From Bacteroidota bacterium (GTDB taxonomy: Bacteria > Bacteroidota > Bacteroidia > Bacteroidales > Bacteroidaceae), in NCBI GenBank assembly GCA_023458215.1, contig JAEXAJ010000044.1, positions 1 to 6,736 on the forward strand: a DNA stretch of 6,736 nt, written 5' to 3'. Under the pieces are notes generated by a model. The model had not been told where the DNA came from. It worked only from the letters and a program-made list of their open reading frames with translations, and made no database searches. Of the stretch, positions 5,685 through 6,736 are shown one piece after another. Each line of letters begins with the position of its first letter. The first letter of the stretch is position 1. The translations under genes and the position numbers were made by a program.

Positions 5685-6545
5685 ATGAGTATATTGATTA
5701 ACAAATCAACCCGAGTGATTGTACAAGGCATCACCGGACGGGACGGACAATTTCACGCATTGCGAATGAAAGCATACGGAACACAAATAGTAGGCGGCAC
5801 TTCACCCGGCAAAGGCGGTTCCAATGTATCGGATATTCCGGTATTCAACACAATGAAAGAAGCTGTGGCTGCTACTGCTGCCGACACTTCTATCATTTTC
5901 ATACCCGCACGCGCAGCCGCCGACGCCATTATGGAAGCTGCCGATGCAGGCATACGGCTGATAGTCTGCATTTCCGAGGGGATACCGACACAAGACGTTA
6001 TCCGCGCTTATCGATTTGCCCGTGAACGAGGGGCACAGCTCATCGGCCCCAATTGCCCCGGATTGATTGTACCCGGAGAAAGCCTGATAGGAATATTACC
6101 CGGTTCTATTTTCAAGCCGGGGCATACTGCTGTTATCAGCCGCAGTGGTACACTGACATACGAAGTAGTCTCTTTGCTAACTAATAATGGTATCGGACAA
6201 TCTGTAGCCGTAGGTATGGGAGGAGACCCGGTAGTGGGATTATATTTTCTCGAATTACTCAAGATGCTTGAAGCTGATCCGCAAACCGACTCCATCGTAC
6301 TGATAGGTGAAATTGGAGGCAATGCCGAAGAACTGGCAGCCGAGTATATCCGCAAACAAGTCACTAAACCTGTTGTCGCTTTTATTGCAGGGCATTCCGC
6401 TCCTCCGGGAAAACAGATGGGACATGCCGGAGCAATTATCTCGGGAAGTTCCGGTGCTGCGGAAGATAAGATTAAGGCATTGGAAGCAGCAGGGGTACAG
6501 GTGGCACGAAAACCATCGGAAATACCCATGTTACTACGTAAGTAA
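5685..6545 (+). CDS. sucD: Succinyl-CoA synthetase alpha subunit
   Basis: The alpha subunit binds CoA and carries the phosphohistidine intermediate. The 286-aa product matches E. coli SucD in length and aligns with it by eye from the first residue (MSILINKSTRVIVQG). The Rossmann CoA-binding domain shows QGITGRDG (14-21) and SPGKGG (40-45). GPNCPG (121-126) and SRSGTLTYE (152-160) form the ligase domain phosphate and CoA contacts. GEIGG (208-212) includes the glutamate that positions the active histidine, and MGHAGAI (245-251) contains the phosphorylated His247. All key residues are present. The start at 5685 is preferred to an in-frame ATG at 5658, which would overlap the end of sucC and add nine residues absent from homologues. 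It is co-transcribed with sucC (13-nt gap). No clear T-tract terminator follows. Confidence 0.97.
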   Translation: MSILINKSTRVIVQGITGRDGQFHALRMKAYGTQIVGGTSPGKGGSNVSDIPVFNTMKEAVAATAADTSIIFIPARAAADAIMEAADAGIRLIVCISEGIPTQDVIRAYRFARERGAQLIGPNCPGLIVPGESLIGILPGSIFKPGHTAVISRSGTLTYEVVSLLTNNGIGQSVAVGMGGDPVVGLYFLELLKMLEADPQTDSIVLIGEIGGNAEELAAEYIRKQVTKPVVAFIAGHSAPPGKQMGHAGAIISGSSGAAEDKIKALEAAGVQVARKPSEIPMLLRK

Positions 6546-6620
6546 CGTAGGTTTGATGAATTTGAATTGTGTTATACTTTATACGGGAAGGTTTTGTGCA
6601 AAAGGCGAAAGTAATGAATC

Positions 6621-6736
6621 AAACACCCCCGGACCCCCTAAAGGGGGAGGGGGATACTCTCAAACCTAATATGCTTATATTTAGGATAATGATATTCAGA
6701 GTATCCCCCTTCCCCTTTAGGGGACCGAGGGGTTCA
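6621..6736. repeat. Inverted pair of GC-rich CCCCTAAAGGGG repeats downstream of sucD (runs to the window edge)
   Basis: The left copy (about 6621-6660) and right copy (6698 to the window end) are inverted relative to each other. The inner 12 bp are perfect (GGGGGATACTCT at 6649-6660 with AGAGTATCCCCC at 6698-6709); outer parts match with small indels. Each copy contains its own small palindrome, CCCCC-TAAA-GGGGG (6634-6647) and CCCC-TTTA-GGGG (6712-6723). The 37-nt spacer also has a near-palindrome (6665-6685, CCTAA...TTAGG). Repeats of this kind are, to my knowledge, dispersed between genes in many Bacteroidetes. No transposase is present. The right copy may continue beyond the window. The structure could stall or end sucCD transcription, but no T-tract supports a standard terminator. 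Confidence 0.75.

Noticed and set aside
6008..6529. 173-codon minus-strand open frame opposite sucD
   Set aside because: Antisense shadow of a conserved gene, rich in Ser, Pro and Ala as expected from codon bias of the real strand.
6307..6669. 120-codon plus-strand frame overlapping the end of sucD and the GC-rich repeat
   Set aside because: Runs out of frame through sucD and then through the repeat; no homology seen.

Overview
The window reads as chromosomal DNA from a member of the Bacteroidales, most likely Bacteroides or a close relative. Three things point there. Promoter-like sequences match the Bacteroidetes -7/-33 consensus (TAnnTTTG with TTG/TTTG about 19-21 nt upstream), including a near-ideal one before a tRNA gene. 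Shine-Dalgarno sequences are mostly absent and upstream regions are A/T-rich. A CCCCTAAAGGGG-type intergenic repeat lies at the right end. The genus is inferred, not proven.

Left half, minus strand (1-2831): purU, hisH, hisA and the N-terminal two thirds of hisF, in that transcription order and closely spaced, probably one transcript. HisH and HisF together form imidazole glycerol phosphate synthase, HisA makes its substrate, and PurU hydrolyses 10-formyl-THF. HisHF releases AICAR, which purine synthesis formylates with 10-formyl-THF, so the grouping makes metabolic sense. Between hisA and hisF lies a striking inverted pair of heptamer arrays (GTTATnA-like units) that can form a 32-bp stem.

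Middle (2832-3377): a gene-poor stretch with a probable purU promoter pointing left and a tRNA-Asp(GTC) gene pointing right. The tRNA gene has a clear Bacteroidetes promoter and is followed by a strong hairpin that probably terminates transcription in both directions.

Right half: a minus-strand orphan class I SAM-dependent methyltransferase with an N-terminal four-cysteine zinc-binding motif (3378-4316). It is divergent from the plus-strand sucC-sucD pair (4529-6545), which encodes both subunits of succinyl-CoA synthetase. The 212-bp divergent intergenic region holds two TTACGTAA palindromes exactly 21 bp apart, a plausible operator pair. After sucD the window ends in an inverted pair of GC-rich repeats, typical of dispersed Bacteroidetes intergenic repeats.

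Most of the window is ordinary core metabolism. The parts worth a second look are non-coding: the heptamer-array hairpin in the his operon, the spaced palindromes before sucC, and the terminal repeat pair. I found no CRISPR array, transposase, phage gene or defence system.
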